Part shown: piece by piece, positions 49,559 to 59,063 of the stretch
Layout: each line of letters starts with the position of its first letter
Position numbering within the stretch: the stretch's first letter is position 1
Origin: JASGDC01 sp047606545
Lineage (GTDB): Bacteria; Actinomycetota; Actinomycetes; Actinomycetales; Micrococcaceae
Direction of reading: 5' to 3'
Length of the DNA stretch: 64,000 nucleotides
Assembly (NCBI GenBank): GCA_047606545.1
Contig: JASGEI010000020.1
Span: 62,001 to 126,000 of the forward strand
Translations under genes and position numbers: made by a program
Notes under the pieces: model-generated
Told to the model about the DNA's origin: nothing
The model's database searches: none
Seen by the model: only the letters and a program-made list of their open reading frames with translations

Positions 49559-51088
49559 CTATGAACGTTTACGACGCTCACGCACTCGCATACTGATTTC
49601 TATAGGACTACCTTCAAAATCAAAATCTTCACGTAGACGACGAGTGATAAAACGACGGTAACCTTCATCAAGGAAACCAGTCGTAAACAATACAAATCTA
49701 GGTGGTCGGTTTGAAACCTGTGTTCCAAAAAGGATTCGTGGTTGCTTACCACCACGTACTGGGTGCGGATGCTCTGCTACTAGTTCACCAAGGAATGCAT
49801 TAAGGCGTCCAGTAGGAATACGACGATCCCAAGATTCCAACGACTTATTCATCGCACGCACTAGACGGTCCTTGTGCCAACCAGTACGAGCAGAAAGGTT
49901 AACTCTTGGTGCCCAAGATACATGTGCAAGTTCTAGTTCAATTTCACGATCAAGATAATAACGACGCTCTTCATCTAGGGTGTCCCACTTATTAAATACG
50001 ATGACTAGTGCACGCCCTGCATCAAGCACTTTTTGAATGATACGCACATCTTGTTCACTGACTTGATCAGAGACATCAATCAATACTAACGCTACTTCAG
50101 CACGTTCTACGGCTGTTTGGGTACGTAATGAGGCATAAAAGTCAGCACCTTTTTGTAAGTGTACTCGTTTACGAATACCAGCGGTATCAATGAAAGTCCA
50201 TTCTTTGCCACCTAGTTGAACTAACTCATCAACTGGATCACGAGTAGTACCAGCCATTTCGTTTACCACAACACGTTCGCTACCGATTAGTTTGTTAAGC
50301 AGAGATGACTTACCAACATTTGGACGACCTACAAGGGCCACTCGACGTGGTCCTTCAAGTATTTCTTTACCGACAATTGCAGACTTTTCTGGCAAAATCT
50401 CAATAATCTTATCCAATAAATCTGCTGAGCCACGACCATGTAAACCGGATATTGGGTAGGGTTCGCCCATCCCTAAACCCCAAAGATATGCAGCTTCAAT
50501 TTCTTGGTGTGAGCCATCAATCTTATTTGCAGCTAGTATTACTGGCTTTTTCTTACGGCGCAACATCTTAACGACTGCTTCGTCAGTTGCAGTGGCACCA
50601 ACCATGGCATCGACTACAAATAGCACTGCATCAGCCATATCTACAGCTAGCTCCGCCTGGTCAGCTACACGTTTATGAATACCTTTAGCGTCTACTTCCC
50701 AACCACCAGTATCAACGATGGTAAAACGCTTTCCCAGCCACTCGGCTTTGTAAGATACACGATCACGAGTAACACCGGGTACATCTTCTACCACTGCTGC
50801 ACGACGACCTAAAATACGGTTTACGATAGTTGATTTACCAACATTTGGACGACCAACAATCGCTAGAATCGGGTCAAGCCCCGCTTCGACATCTTCTTCG
50901 AAAACCCCTTGACTATCCAATAGCAAGGCATCTTCATCCTCTAATTCATAGTCATCAAGACCAACACGCAGGGCAGCTGCTCGCTGTTCCATTTCTTCTT
51001 CGCTAGGTTTATTTTGTTTACCATTGACTACTTCGTAGTCTGAGTTTTCGAACTCAGTATCTTCAAATTCTTCGTTATTCATTGTCAT
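49559..51088 (-). CDS. der: Ribosome biogenesis GTPase Der (EngA)
   Basis: 509 residues. Two consecutive GTPase domains: first GRPNVGKSTIVNRILG (residues ~77-92) with DTGGWE and NKID, second GRPNVGKSSLLNKLIG with DTAGIRK and NKWD, then a KH-like C-terminal domain. Needed for 50S assembly. An acidic N-terminal extension of ~70 residues is usual in actinobacteria. Overlaps cmk by 14 bases. Confidence 0.97.
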   Translation of the reverse strand: MTMNNEEFEDTEFENSDYEVVNGKQNKPSEEEMEQRAAALRVGLDDYELEDEDALLLDSQGVFEEDVEAGLDPILAIVGRPNVGKSTIVNRILGRRAAVVEDVPGVTRDRVSYKAEWLGKRFTIVDTGGWEVDAKGIHKRVADQAELAVDMADAVLFVVDAMVGATATDEAVVKMLRRKKKPVILAANKIDGSHQEIEAAYLWGLGMGEPYPISGLHGRGSADLLDKIIEILPEKSAIVGKEILEGPRRVALVGRPNVGKSSLLNKLIGSERVVVNEMAGTTRDPVDELVQLGGKEWTFIDTAGIRKRVHLQKGADFYASLRTQTAVERAEVALVLIDVSDQVSEQDVRIIQKVLDAGRALVIVFNKWDTLDEERRYYLDREIELELAHVSWAPRVNLSARTGWHKDRLVRAMNKSLESWDRRIPTGRLNAFLGELVAEHPHPVRGGKQPRILFGTQVSNRPPRFVLFTTGFLDEGYRRFITRRLREDFDFEGSPIEISMRVRERRKRS

Positions 51089-51740
51089 TTTTCTTAACTA
51101 GCTTTAATACAGCTGCTACAGTTTCATCAAAATCCATATCAGATGAATCGATAGTTATCACACCAGGTGCTGCTTCCATAAAGTCTGCAGCTTTGGCGTC
51201 TTTCTTATCTCGTTCTTGGATTTGCTTTGTAAGCTCTGCTTGACTCAATTCATTATCAAGTTGCAAACCACGACGTTGCATTCGTACTGCTTCACTAGCA
51301 GTTAACAGAATACGGGTACGAGCTTGTGGGGCAATTACGGTAGTGATATCGCGCCCTTCAGCAACAATACCCTCTTTGGTATGGGAAACCACATCTTGCT
51401 GTAATTCAACCAAGAATTTACGTGCTTTTTTATTAGTAGCAACTGCACTGACATTTTCTGAAATTCTAGATTCACGAATAGCTTCGGTAATGTCCACATC
51501 ACCCATTTTTACAATCTCTGTATCTGGATTTGTGCCTAAGCTTAGTGGCATTTTCTTAACTGTTTTAGCTACAGTATCAACATCATTTAAGTCAATACCC
51601 TCATCAAGACACTGCCAAGTAGCAGCACGATACATCGCTCCCGTATCTAAATATTTATAATCCAGCTCTTTTGCTACGGCACGAGCTACACTAGATTTTC
51701 CAGAACCGCTTGGGCCATCAATTGCTACAATATCTCCCAC
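51075..51740 (-). CDS. cmk: Cytidylate kinase
   Basis: 221 residues from GTG 51740. Phosphorylates CMP and dCMP. P-loop IDGPSGSGKSSVARAVA, YLDTGAMYRA and VAEGRDITTVIAP, plus the RRGLQLD region, are complete. Sits between rluB and der as in the mycobacterial cluster. Confidence 0.96.
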   Translation of the reverse strand: MGDIVAIDGPSGSGKSSVARAVAKELDYKYLDTGAMYRAATWQCLDEGIDLNDVDTVAKTVKKMPLSLGTNPDTEIVKMGDVDITEAIRESRISENVSAVATNKKARKFLVELQQDVVSHTKEGIVAEGRDITTVIAPQARTRILLTASEAVRMQRRGLQLDNELSQAELTKQIQERDKKDAKAADFMEAAPGVITIDSSDMDFDETVAAVLKLVKKNDNE

Positions 51741-51753
51741 AATAACCTTTCAA

Positions 51754-52524
51754 TTACATCTTTACGGCGGCAAATAGCTCGCGAAGTTCACGCTTAGAAA
51801 GCTTACGAGTAGTACGAGGCTTTTGATTTCCAATACTAACTGGACCAATTTTCACACGTACCAAACGTTGCACTGGATAACCAACTGCATCAAATAACCT
51901 ACGAACAATTCGGTTTTTACCAGAGTGCAATACTACTTCAATAATTACTTTACCAGGCAATGAATCTACTAAACGGAAAGAGTCTAATTTGGCATAACCA
52001 TCTTCAAGCTTAATGCCTTTAGTAAGTTTCTTGCCGATACCATAAGCTACTGGTCCTTTAACTTGCACTAGATAAGTCTTTGGAATCTCATAAGATGGGT
52101 GTGCTAAACGATGCGCTAGTTCTCCATCGTTAGTAAGGATAATGATACCTTCAGTCTCTGAATCTAAACGACCTACATGATATAGGCGCGGACCACCTGG
52201 TTTAATGAAATCCCCAATTGAAGGACGACCTTCTGGATCGCTCATAGTAGAAATCACACCACGAGGTTTGTTGAAGGCTATATATTGCATATTTTTACCT
52301 TCAAGAGATAATCTTTTACCATCAACATGAATAGTTACTTCGTCTGGATTTACTCGAGTACCAAGTTCCGTTACAATCTGACCATTAACTTCTACTCGAG
52401 CATCAGCAATCATCTTTTCTGCTACTCTACGGGACGCTAGACCAGCATTTGCAATTACTTTTTGTAATCTAACACCTTCTGGGTTGTGTGGGTCAAAATT
52501 GGTATTCTTTTTTGCTTTAGGCAT
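51754..52524 (-). CDS. rluB: 23S rRNA pseudouridine synthase, RluB/RsuA family
   Basis: 256 residues. S4 RNA-binding domain (VRLQKVIANAGLASRRVAEKMI) and the catalytic motif HVGRLDSETEGIIILTNDGELAHRLAHP with its Asp. The Lys/Arg-rich tail is normal. Overlaps parA by eight bases. In related genomes scpA and scpB lie between these two genes; here they do not. Confidence 0.95.
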   Translation of the reverse strand: MPKAKKNTNFDPHNPEGVRLQKVIANAGLASRRVAEKMIADARVEVNGQIVTELGTRVNPDEVTIHVDGKRLSLEGKNMQYIAFNKPRGVISTMSDPEGRPSIGDFIKPGGPRLYHVGRLDSETEGIIILTNDGELAHRLAHPSYEIPKTYLVQVKGPVAYGIGKKLTKGIKLEDGYAKLDSFRLVDSLPGKVIIEVVLHSGKNRIVRRLFDAVGYPVQRLVRVKIGPVSIGNQKPRTTRKLSKRELRELFAAVKM

Positions 52525-53410
52525 TACTACCCTCGCTTTCTTTGAATACTAACTCTCTTGCTAATTGTCGATAGCTTTCTGCACCGACATGACCAGAGGC
52601 GTATTCCGTGATTGGTTCTTCAGCTACTGAAGCATCTGGGAATTTGACACTACGACGAATAACCGTCTCAAATAATTTATCACCAAATACTTCAAGCAAC
52701 CTGCCAACTACTTCCCTACTGTGTACAGTACGCGCATCATACATAGTTGCTAAAACGCCTTCCAATTCTAGCTTTGGATTAAGACGATCTTGTACTTTAT
52801 CAATAGTTTCATTTAGCAAAGCCACAGCACGCAAAGCAAAGAATTCACATACTAAAGGAATAATTACCCCATCAGCTGCAGTTAGCGCATTAACAGTTAA
52901 TAGACCAAGAGATGGTTGGCAATCAATAAAGATATAATCATAGTCTTTTTTAACTTCACGTAATGCGCTAGCTAAAATCTGCTCACGAGCAACTTCATTA
53001 ACAAGCTGGACTTCCGCAGCTGAAAGGTCAATGTTTGCTGGTGCAATATCGATATTTTCAAAATCTGTCTCTTGAATGATATCTTCAATCTTTACATCAC
53101 TTTCAAGCAACACATTATAGATAGTATTTTCTAATGAATGTGGATTAGCCCCAAAACCAGCAGAAAGTGCACCTTGTGGATCAAAATCTACCATTAGTAC
53201 TTTGTAACCATATTCTGCTAACGCAGCACCTAGATTAATAGTGGTAGTAGTTTTACCAACTCCACCTTTTTGGTTACAAAGTGCAATAATTCTGGCAGGT
53301 CCATGCGCTTTTGGTTCGGTTGGTTCAGGGAATTCACGTAATGGGCGACCAGTAGGTCCGATGTCACTTGAATGTGAATTACGTGATGAAGGAATATCAG
53401 CAAATGCCAT
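52517..53410 (-). CDS. ParA/Soj family ATPase
   Basis: 297 residues. Deviant Walker A CNQKGGVGKTTTTINLG, Walker B FIDCQPSLGLL, and KVLMVDFDPQGALS. This is the ParA copy of the xerD-scpA-scpB locus, not the origin-proximal one (no parB or parS next to it). Its exact job is not settled. A direct join to rluB by overlap shows that scpAB are absent. Confidence 0.92.
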   Translation of the reverse strand: MAFADIPSSRNSHSSDIGPTGRPLREFPEPTEPKAHGPARIIALCNQKGGVGKTTTTINLGAALAEYGYKVLMVDFDPQGALSAGFGANPHSLENTIYNVLLESDVKIEDIIQETDFENIDIAPANIDLSAAEVQLVNEVAREQILASALREVKKDYDYIFIDCQPSLGLLTVNALTAADGVIIPLVCEFFALRAVALLNETIDKVQDRLNPKLELEGVLATMYDARTVHSREVVGRLLEVFGDKLFETVIRRSVKFPDASVAEEPITEYASGHVGAESYRQLARELVFKESEGSNA

Positions 53411-53585
53411 AAGTATTTTTACTCTTCCCAGGGTTGATTTTTGGCTTTAGTATATTCTAACACTACCTAGATTAGGTTAGAAACATTATAAAAGCCGACT
53501 TTTTCTTCTAATTTTAAGTATGCTAAGTAGCTAATAATTCTAGCTTTAACACAAACACTTCTACGCTATTCTACAGTAAATTTTA

Positions 53586-54827
53586 TTATTCGACGTTTTT
53601 CACTCTTAAAATTGCCAAAGCAACGCCTACTGCTAAAATGCTACCGAATAAGAAGAAAGTATCATAGCCACCCATAAAGGTAGAAGCACCAAATGAGATT
53701 ACAAATGGCGCAGCCAATGGTGCTAGCATTCCGCCTAAGCCATTTGCACTTTCGTAAATACCCATATTTTTTGCTGGCTCATCACCTTTAGGCAAAGTTA
53801 AAGTAGCTAACACCAAAGATGCTGCGTGGAAAACACCAAGACCAAAACCCATAACGCCGTACGCAACTACTATCATTGTCGGATCTACTGCAATTGCTAA
53901 TAACACTAAACTAAACGCAACTGTCATAGCAGAGCCAAATACTAATGGCCGACACTTACCATAAGTATCTAAAAGCATGCCTGAAATAATACTTGCAAGG
54001 ACTAACATTACAGTTTGTGACACATTTGCAGCTAAAATAATCTGTAATGAACTATGCTCAGATAAATGGAACTCGTCCTTTAAGTAAAATGGTAGGTACG
54101 CATTTACTGCGATATACGAAGCTACTAAAAGGAACTTTGTGAATACTACCCAGCCAAAATCAGGAAATTTCTTAATATCAAAATAGAAACTCGATAAGAA
54201 AGTTTTAAACCCAAAACGTTCTGCTGGTTTATGAGTTAGATGAATATCATCTAAAATATGTGCAAAAAACAAAAGCGCGATAAGTGTTATAGTTCCAGGT
54301 ACGACAAATCTGGCAAAATCTGATGCCACTTCATCTACAAATAAAGTACCCGATAAAAGTCCTAATGGCATCACGATACCTACTGCACCAGATACTCTAC
54401 CACGTTTCTTTACTGGAACTTGATCCGTGATAGTTGCGTTATTCATAGACATTGCGGCGTTTAGTCCAAATTGTGCAATTGCCCAACCTATTGCAATCAA
54501 AGGTACCGAGTTAGCTATACCGATAATGATAAAACCTAAAAGTCCAAATAGGCCGCCACCGACCATCCAAGGCCTACGCATTCCATATTTTGAAGTAGTG
54601 CGGTCAGAAAGTTTACCAATAAGTGGGGTTGCAATTACAGCAAATAGGCCACCAATACCTAGTACTAGTGATAAGGAATCTCGTGCAGCAGTTTCAGAAT
54701 TGGTAACATGCTCCATTCGATATGCCATAGATATTGAGGCAGGGGTCTGTAACGATAAATAGATACCGAATCTTGCAAGGCTAAAAGCAGGCAAAAAGCG
54801 ATTAAATTTTGTTCTGTGAGTTTTCAT
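53586..54827 (-). CDS. MFS transporter, GPH/SLC45-like
   Basis: 413 residues, 12 helices. The loop LIGKLSDRTTSKYGMRRPW and VKKRGRVSGAVGI are typical of glycoside-pentoside-hexuronide or sucrose/SLC45-like carriers; substrate unknown. It is inserted between parA and xerD, which are close neighbours in relatives, and is followed by an AT-rich 407-bp gap. A 12-bp palindrome ACACTTAAGTGT at 54866-54877 lies 39 bases before its start. Confidence 0.82.
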   Translation of the reverse strand: MKTHRTKFNRFLPAFSLARFGIYLSLQTPASISMAYRMEHVTNSETAARDSLSLVLGIGGLFAVIATPLIGKLSDRTTSKYGMRRPWMVGGGLFGLLGFIIIGIANSVPLIAIGWAIAQFGLNAAMSMNNATITDQVPVKKRGRVSGAVGIVMPLGLLSGTLFVDEVASDFARFVVPGTITLIALLFFAHILDDIHLTHKPAERFGFKTFLSSFYFDIKKFPDFGWVVFTKFLLVASYIAVNAYLPFYLKDEFHLSEHSSLQIILAANVSQTVMLVLASIISGMLLDTYGKCRPLVFGSAMTVAFSLVLLAIAVDPTMIVVAYGVMGFGLGVFHAASLVLATLTLPKGDEPAKNMGIYESANGLGGMLAPLAAPFVISFGASTFMGGYDTFFLFGSILAVGVALAILRVKNVE

Positions 54828-55234
54828 TAATGTCCCAATTAATAACTAAAAAATAATTCAGACTGACACTTAAGTGTATCAAAAATAATCGCTTAATTAC
54901 CGCTTAAATTCTTAGCAAAGTCAGGTCTACAATAACATAAAATTCACTATTGAATATTTGACTAAATTATGAGTTACATCTTGCATAATTATGCCATATA
55001 TTTTAGATTTAAATACCAAAAACTAAGCCTTACATTATTGAAAAATCATATAAAATATAAGGGATATTCTTTGTCATACAAAACTAAAGCTATTAAGTTC
55101 AGGAAATAATTCTATGAATAAAACCCGATATTAAAATTTATAAAATAATTTAAACTGAAATTAATACAGCTAAAAACTAATATTAATTCGTGTCTAAGAC
55201 ACCTAAAATTTATTTAGTTAAAGAAACTACAAAA
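54828..55234. other. 407-bp AT-rich intergenic region
   Basis: No gene seen. It contains two palindromes: ACACTTAAGTGT (54866-54877), placed as an operator for the MFS gene, and GTGTCTAAGACAC (55190-55202), 33 bases downstream of the flavodoxin gene. The stretch between is very AT-rich, unlike most gaps in the window. Confidence 0.45.
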
Positions 55235-55759
55235 TTACTTTAAACTAGCAAGCCATTCTTCGACTGCTTCTTCAATCTCTGTTTTGCGCTCAGACTCTAT
55301 AGCTTTTTTGATGCCATCTAGCTCAATACCACCCTCGATTGAGTAGCCTGGCAGTATTTTAGCTTTTGGATATATTTCTCTTAATTCTTTTAGACAAGTT
55401 CCAATACCTTCGCCAGCATTTGTGTTAAATGGAATGATTGTTTTTTCTGACAAATCATATTTTTTTAAGAAGGTTTTAGCTGGAGGTGGCAACTCATTAT
55501 TCCAAGTAGGAGCACCTACAAACACTGTATCGTAATTTGCTAGATTAGCTTTTATCGGCTTTATTTCATGCTCTTCGTTGTTTTTATTCTCATCAATAAT
55601 TTTTGTTAGTAAATCTCCAAAATTTTTCTTATATTTTGGATCAGAAATTAATTCTTCTAAAGTGCCACCAACTTCACGTTGAATCAATTTTGCGAATGCT
55701 TCAGTATTGCCAGTACGGCTTAAATAAATAATCAGGGTTTTCTCGCTATTGAAATTCAT
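55235..55759 (-). CDS. Flavodoxin family protein
   Basis: About 174 residues from ATG 55759. FMN-binding loop YLSRTGNTEAFAK, VFVGAPTWNNELPPPAKTFL and PFNTNAGEGIGTCL are flavodoxin-4 type (NAD(P)H oxidoreductase-like). Frame extends to 55813, but a perfect TATAAT (55766-55771) lies six bases before ATG 55759, so that start fits a leaderless mRNA. Inserted with the MFS gene between parA and xerD. Confidence 0.87.
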   Translation of the reverse strand: MNFNSEKTLIIYLSRTGNTEAFAKLIQREVGGTLEELISDPKYKKNFGDLLTKIIDENKNNEEHEIKPIKANLANYDTVFVGAPTWNNELPPPAKTFLKKYDLSEKTIIPFNTNAGEGIGTCLKELREIYPKAKILPGYSIEGGIELDGIKKAIESERKTEIEEAVEEWLASLK

Positions 55760-55828
55760 ATTCTGATTATACGCTCTCATAGCCACATTAATGTCCAAGG
55801 GTTTACATAACATGTGCTTTTCATTTAG

Positions 55829-56743
55829 TTAGTGTGCACGAGGATGTGCTAGAGTATAAACTTCTTTCAGGGAATCAATACTGACTTTAGTATATAGCTG
55901 TGTGGTTGTTACCGATGAATGCCCTAATAACTCCTGCACTACCCTAATATCAGCGCCACCACTTAACAAGTGAGTGGCGAAGGAATGACGCAAAGTATGC
56001 GGCGATATTTCTTGCTTAATACCAGTTTTTTCAGCAGTTTTTTTCAGTATTGCCCACATGCTTTGCCGGCTTAATCTAGTCCCTCGAGCATTTAGAAATA
56101 ACGCTGGTGTTCCTTTACCGTGACTAGCAAAGCTAGGGCGTGCCCTTACTAAGTAGTTCGCAATTGCTTCTTGGGCATAAGACCCAATTGGCACAATACG
56201 CTCTTTATTACCCTTACCTAAGAATCTAACAAGGTCAGTATTTTCAGTAATATCGTCAACGTTTAAGTTCACTACTTCGGAAATGCGAGCTCCAGTAGAA
56301 TAAAGGAATTCTAAGATAGCTTTGTCTCGTAATCCAGTAACGTCATCGAGGTTTGGTGTTTCAAGGATGTCCTGGACTTCCGCTATTGAAATAGCTTTTG
56401 GCAATGATAATGAAAATTTTGGTGGTTTGATTTCGTGAGCCACATCACTAGACACAATATTTTCCATTGTCCAAAATTTATGTAAGGAACGTATCGCTGC
56501 TAAAATCCTAGCTACACTACGAGCACTAACAGCTGGTTGAGTTTCATTCCCAAGGTGTAACAAGGTAATGAAATCTCGAATTGTGTCACTAGAAATATCT
56601 TGTGGGTCAGCAATATTCTTAGCGCTTAAGAAATCTAAGTACTTGTTAATGTCTCTACGATACGCAGCTATCGTGTTTTGAGAAAGTCCACGTTCTATAC
56701 TAATGAATACAAAGAATTCTTCAATAGCTTGTTTAAGTTGCAT
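55829..56743 (-). CDS. xerD: Tyrosine recombinase XerD
   Basis: 304 residues. Resolves chromosome dimers at dif with XerC. SAM-like N-terminal domain, then the catalytic set: Arg in STGARISEV, Lys region, HTLRHSFATHLL (H-x2-R), H in LLGHSSVTTTQLY with the nucleophile Tyr. Position after the nudix gene matches housekeeping xerD rather than a mobile integrase. Overlaps the nudix gene by 11 bases. Confidence 0.94.
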   Translation of the reverse strand: MQLKQAIEEFFVFISIERGLSQNTIAAYRRDINKYLDFLSAKNIADPQDISSDTIRDFITLLHLGNETQPAVSARSVARILAAIRSLHKFWTMENIVSSDVAHEIKPPKFSLSLPKAISIAEVQDILETPNLDDVTGLRDKAILEFLYSTGARISEVVNLNVDDITENTDLVRFLGKGNKERIVPIGSYAQEAIANYLVRARPSFASHGKGTPALFLNARGTRLSRQSMWAILKKTAEKTGIKQEISPHTLRHSFATHLLSGGADIRVVQELLGHSSVTTTQLYTKVSIDSLKEVYTLAHPRAH

Positions 56744-57356
56744 GAATCGTAAACGGTGCGTTTGGCTCTCTTAATTCGTCAAAGAGATTATTAGCAATCA
56801 CATGCTGTAAAGTCATAATGCCAAGACTTAAATTTGGGTTGTGAATCTTATTATCTAGCAATGCTGCTACGACATCTTCAACTTTAAACCAGCCAAACTC
56901 CATGTCAGCTTCTTCATGGAAACGTTCAAAACGTTTGTCTTCTGGAACTTCAGAAATACCTTGCGCTAAATAGATACGGATTGCCTCATTATTACCGCCA
57001 GGAGTAGTGTAATAATCTACCAAGACTTTCCAATGCTCAGCATACATATCAGCTTCTTCATAAAGCTCTCGTTTAATTGCTTCAAGGTAATCTTCACCAT
57101 TGACATCAAGCAAACCAGCAGGGACTTCCCATTCTTTAGCCTTAATTGGATGACGGTACTGTTTTACCAGAAATACTTCATCATCTTCATTAAGGACCAT
57201 TACCGCTACCGCACCAGGATGTTTAACGTAATCTCGAGAAAGCTCTTCGGCACCAGGCTCCATCATGAAAGTTTCAGAAACTACATCCCAAACGAAACCT
57301 TTATGAATCTCTTTAGACCTAGTGATCTCTTTTTTAACTGGCGTATCTTCAAGCAT
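56733..57356 (-). CDS. NUDIX hydrolase, ADP-ribose pyrophosphatase-like
   Basis: 207 residues. Nudix box around VNGEDYLEAIKRELYEEADM keeps R-E-L-x-E-E but has Asp-Met in place of the usual final Gly-hydrophobic pair. VFLVKQYRHPIKAKEWEVPAG precedes it, as in ADP-ribose pyrophosphatases. Sits two bases after pyrG, before xerD, the order seen in mycobacteria. Confidence 0.92.
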   Translation of the reverse strand: MLEDTPVKKEITRSKEIHKGFVWDVVSETFMMEPGAEELSRDYVKHPGAVAVMVLNEDDEVFLVKQYRHPIKAKEWEVPAGLLDVNGEDYLEAIKRELYEEADMYAEHWKVLVDYYTTPGGNNEAIRIYLAQGISEVPEDKRFERFHEEADMEFGWFKVEDVVAALLDNKIHNPNLSLGIMTLQHVIANNLFDELREPNAPFTIHAT

Positions 57357-57358
57357 TG

Positions 57359-58996
57359 TTACTTCTTATTATTGATAGCAGCTTTGATTAATCCAGCAAA
57401 CAACGGATGCGGATTTGTTGGGCGTGATTTAAGTTCTGGGTGAGCTTGAGTGCCAACATAATACGGATGTTCCGTTTCTGGAAGTTCTACGAACTCTACT
57501 AAATCTGATTCCTCATAAGTACCAGAAATTACCAGACCTGCATCTTTAAGTTGATTACGGTAATCATTATTAAACTCATAGCGGTGCCGATGACGTTCTG
57601 TGATATCAGTCTTGCCATAAGTTTTAGCAGCAACTGTGTCTTTGACTAATTTATTTTCGTAAATGCCAAGACGCATTGTGCCACCCATGTCTCCTTCACC
57701 TTCGACAATGTTTTGTTGTTCTGCCATTGTCGAAATAACTGGAGACTTAGTATTTGGGTCAAACTCTGTAGAAGAGGCATCTTTAATACCAGCTACGTTA
57801 CGAGCAAATTCTAATACCATAGACTGCATGCCTAAGCAGATACCTAGCGCTGGAATTTTATTTTCACGTGCGTACTTCAAAGCATCTAACTTACCTTCAA
57901 TACCACGAATACCAAACCCACCAGGCACTAGCACAGCATCTACACCTTCAAGTGCTTTCGCTGCACCAGCACCTTCACAAGTATCTGAAGCCACCCAGCG
58001 AATCTTAGTCTTAACTTTATTTGCAAAACCACCTGCACGTAGTGCTTCAGAGATTGAAAGGTATGCATCAGGCAAATCAATGTACTTACCGACCAATGCT
58101 ACTTCGATAGTATCTTCTGGATTATGAACTGCATCAAGTACACGATCCCAATTAGACCAGTCAACTTCATCAGCTTCAATACCTAGCTGATCCAATACAT
58201 ATTGGTCTAGCTCTTGCTCATGCAAAATCTTTGGAATGTCATAGATACTTGGAGCATCCACAGCATTTATGACTGCTTGTGCCTCTACGTCGGTGAAAGC
58301 AGCAATCTTCTCACGCATTTTCTGTGGGACTTCCCTATCAGAACGCAGCACCAAAGCTTGTGGCTGAATACCTAATGACCGCAACGCACCTACTGAGTGC
58401 TGAGTTGGTTTTGTCTTTAATTCTTGCGATGGACCGATATAAGGAACCAGTGAAATATGTAAGAAGAATACATTGCTGTGTCCAAGGTCGTGGCGCACTT
58501 GCCTAGCAGATTCTAAGAATGGCTGTGACTCAATATCGCCAACCGTACCGCCAATCTCCGTAATAATAATATCTGGTGTCTGACTACTGTTAGCTTGTGA
58601 ACGCATCCGCTCTTTAATCTCATTAGTGATGTGCGGAATAACCTGAACTGTATTACCTAGGTATTCACCTTTACGCTCTTTTGCAATTACTGAAGAGTAA
58701 ACCTGTCCAGTAGTTACATTTGCTGAGGCATCTAAATTGTAATCAAGAAAACGTTCGTAGTGTCCGATATCCAGGTCAGTTTCTGCACCATCTTCAGTGA
58801 TGAACACTTCACCATGCTGGAATGGATTCATAGTGCCAGGGTCGACGTTGATATAAGGATCGAGCTTTTGCATGACCACATTAAGACCACGAGCTCTTAA
58901 AATATTTCCGAGAGAGGAAGCAGTGAGGCCCTTGCCCAATGATGAAGCAACGCCTCCAGTAACAAAGATATGTTTAGTAATTTGATCTTTTCCCAC
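57359..58996 (-). CDS. pyrG: CTP synthase
   Basis: 545 residues from GTG 58996. Makes CTP from UTP with glutamine. N-terminal synthetase IFVTGGVASSLGKGLTASSLG, and C-terminal glutaminase with GICLGMQSMVLEFARN (nucleophile Cys) and THPELKSRP. A TATAGT box lies 15 bases upstream of the start. Full length. Confidence 0.98.
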   Translation of the reverse strand: MGKDQITKHIFVTGGVASSLGKGLTASSLGNILRARGLNVVMQKLDPYINVDPGTMNPFQHGEVFITEDGAETDLDIGHYERFLDYNLDASANVTTGQVYSSVIAKERKGEYLGNTVQVIPHITNEIKERMRSQANSSQTPDIIITEIGGTVGDIESQPFLESARQVRHDLGHSNVFFLHISLVPYIGPSQELKTKPTQHSVGALRSLGIQPQALVLRSDREVPQKMREKIAAFTDVEAQAVINAVDAPSIYDIPKILHEQELDQYVLDQLGIEADEVDWSNWDRVLDAVHNPEDTIEVALVGKYIDLPDAYLSISEALRAGGFANKVKTKIRWVASDTCEGAGAAKALEGVDAVLVPGGFGIRGIEGKLDALKYARENKIPALGICLGMQSMVLEFARNVAGIKDASSTEFDPNTKSPVISTMAEQQNIVEGEGDMGGTMRLGIYENKLVKDTVAAKTYGKTDITERHRHRYEFNNDYRNQLKDAGLVISGTYEESDLVEFVELPETEHPYYVGTQAHPELKSRPTNPHPLFAGLIKAAINNKK

Positions 58997-59063
58997 GGAA
59001 CTACATTTTACACTATATTGGCTATTAAATAACAGTTTGAATAACGAAGTTAATCAGACTTCC

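Noticed and set aside
55829..56743. Mobile integrase marking an integrated element
   Set aside because: Context with the nudix gene and pyrG and the sequence fit housekeeping XerD; no attachment repeats or phage genes seen.
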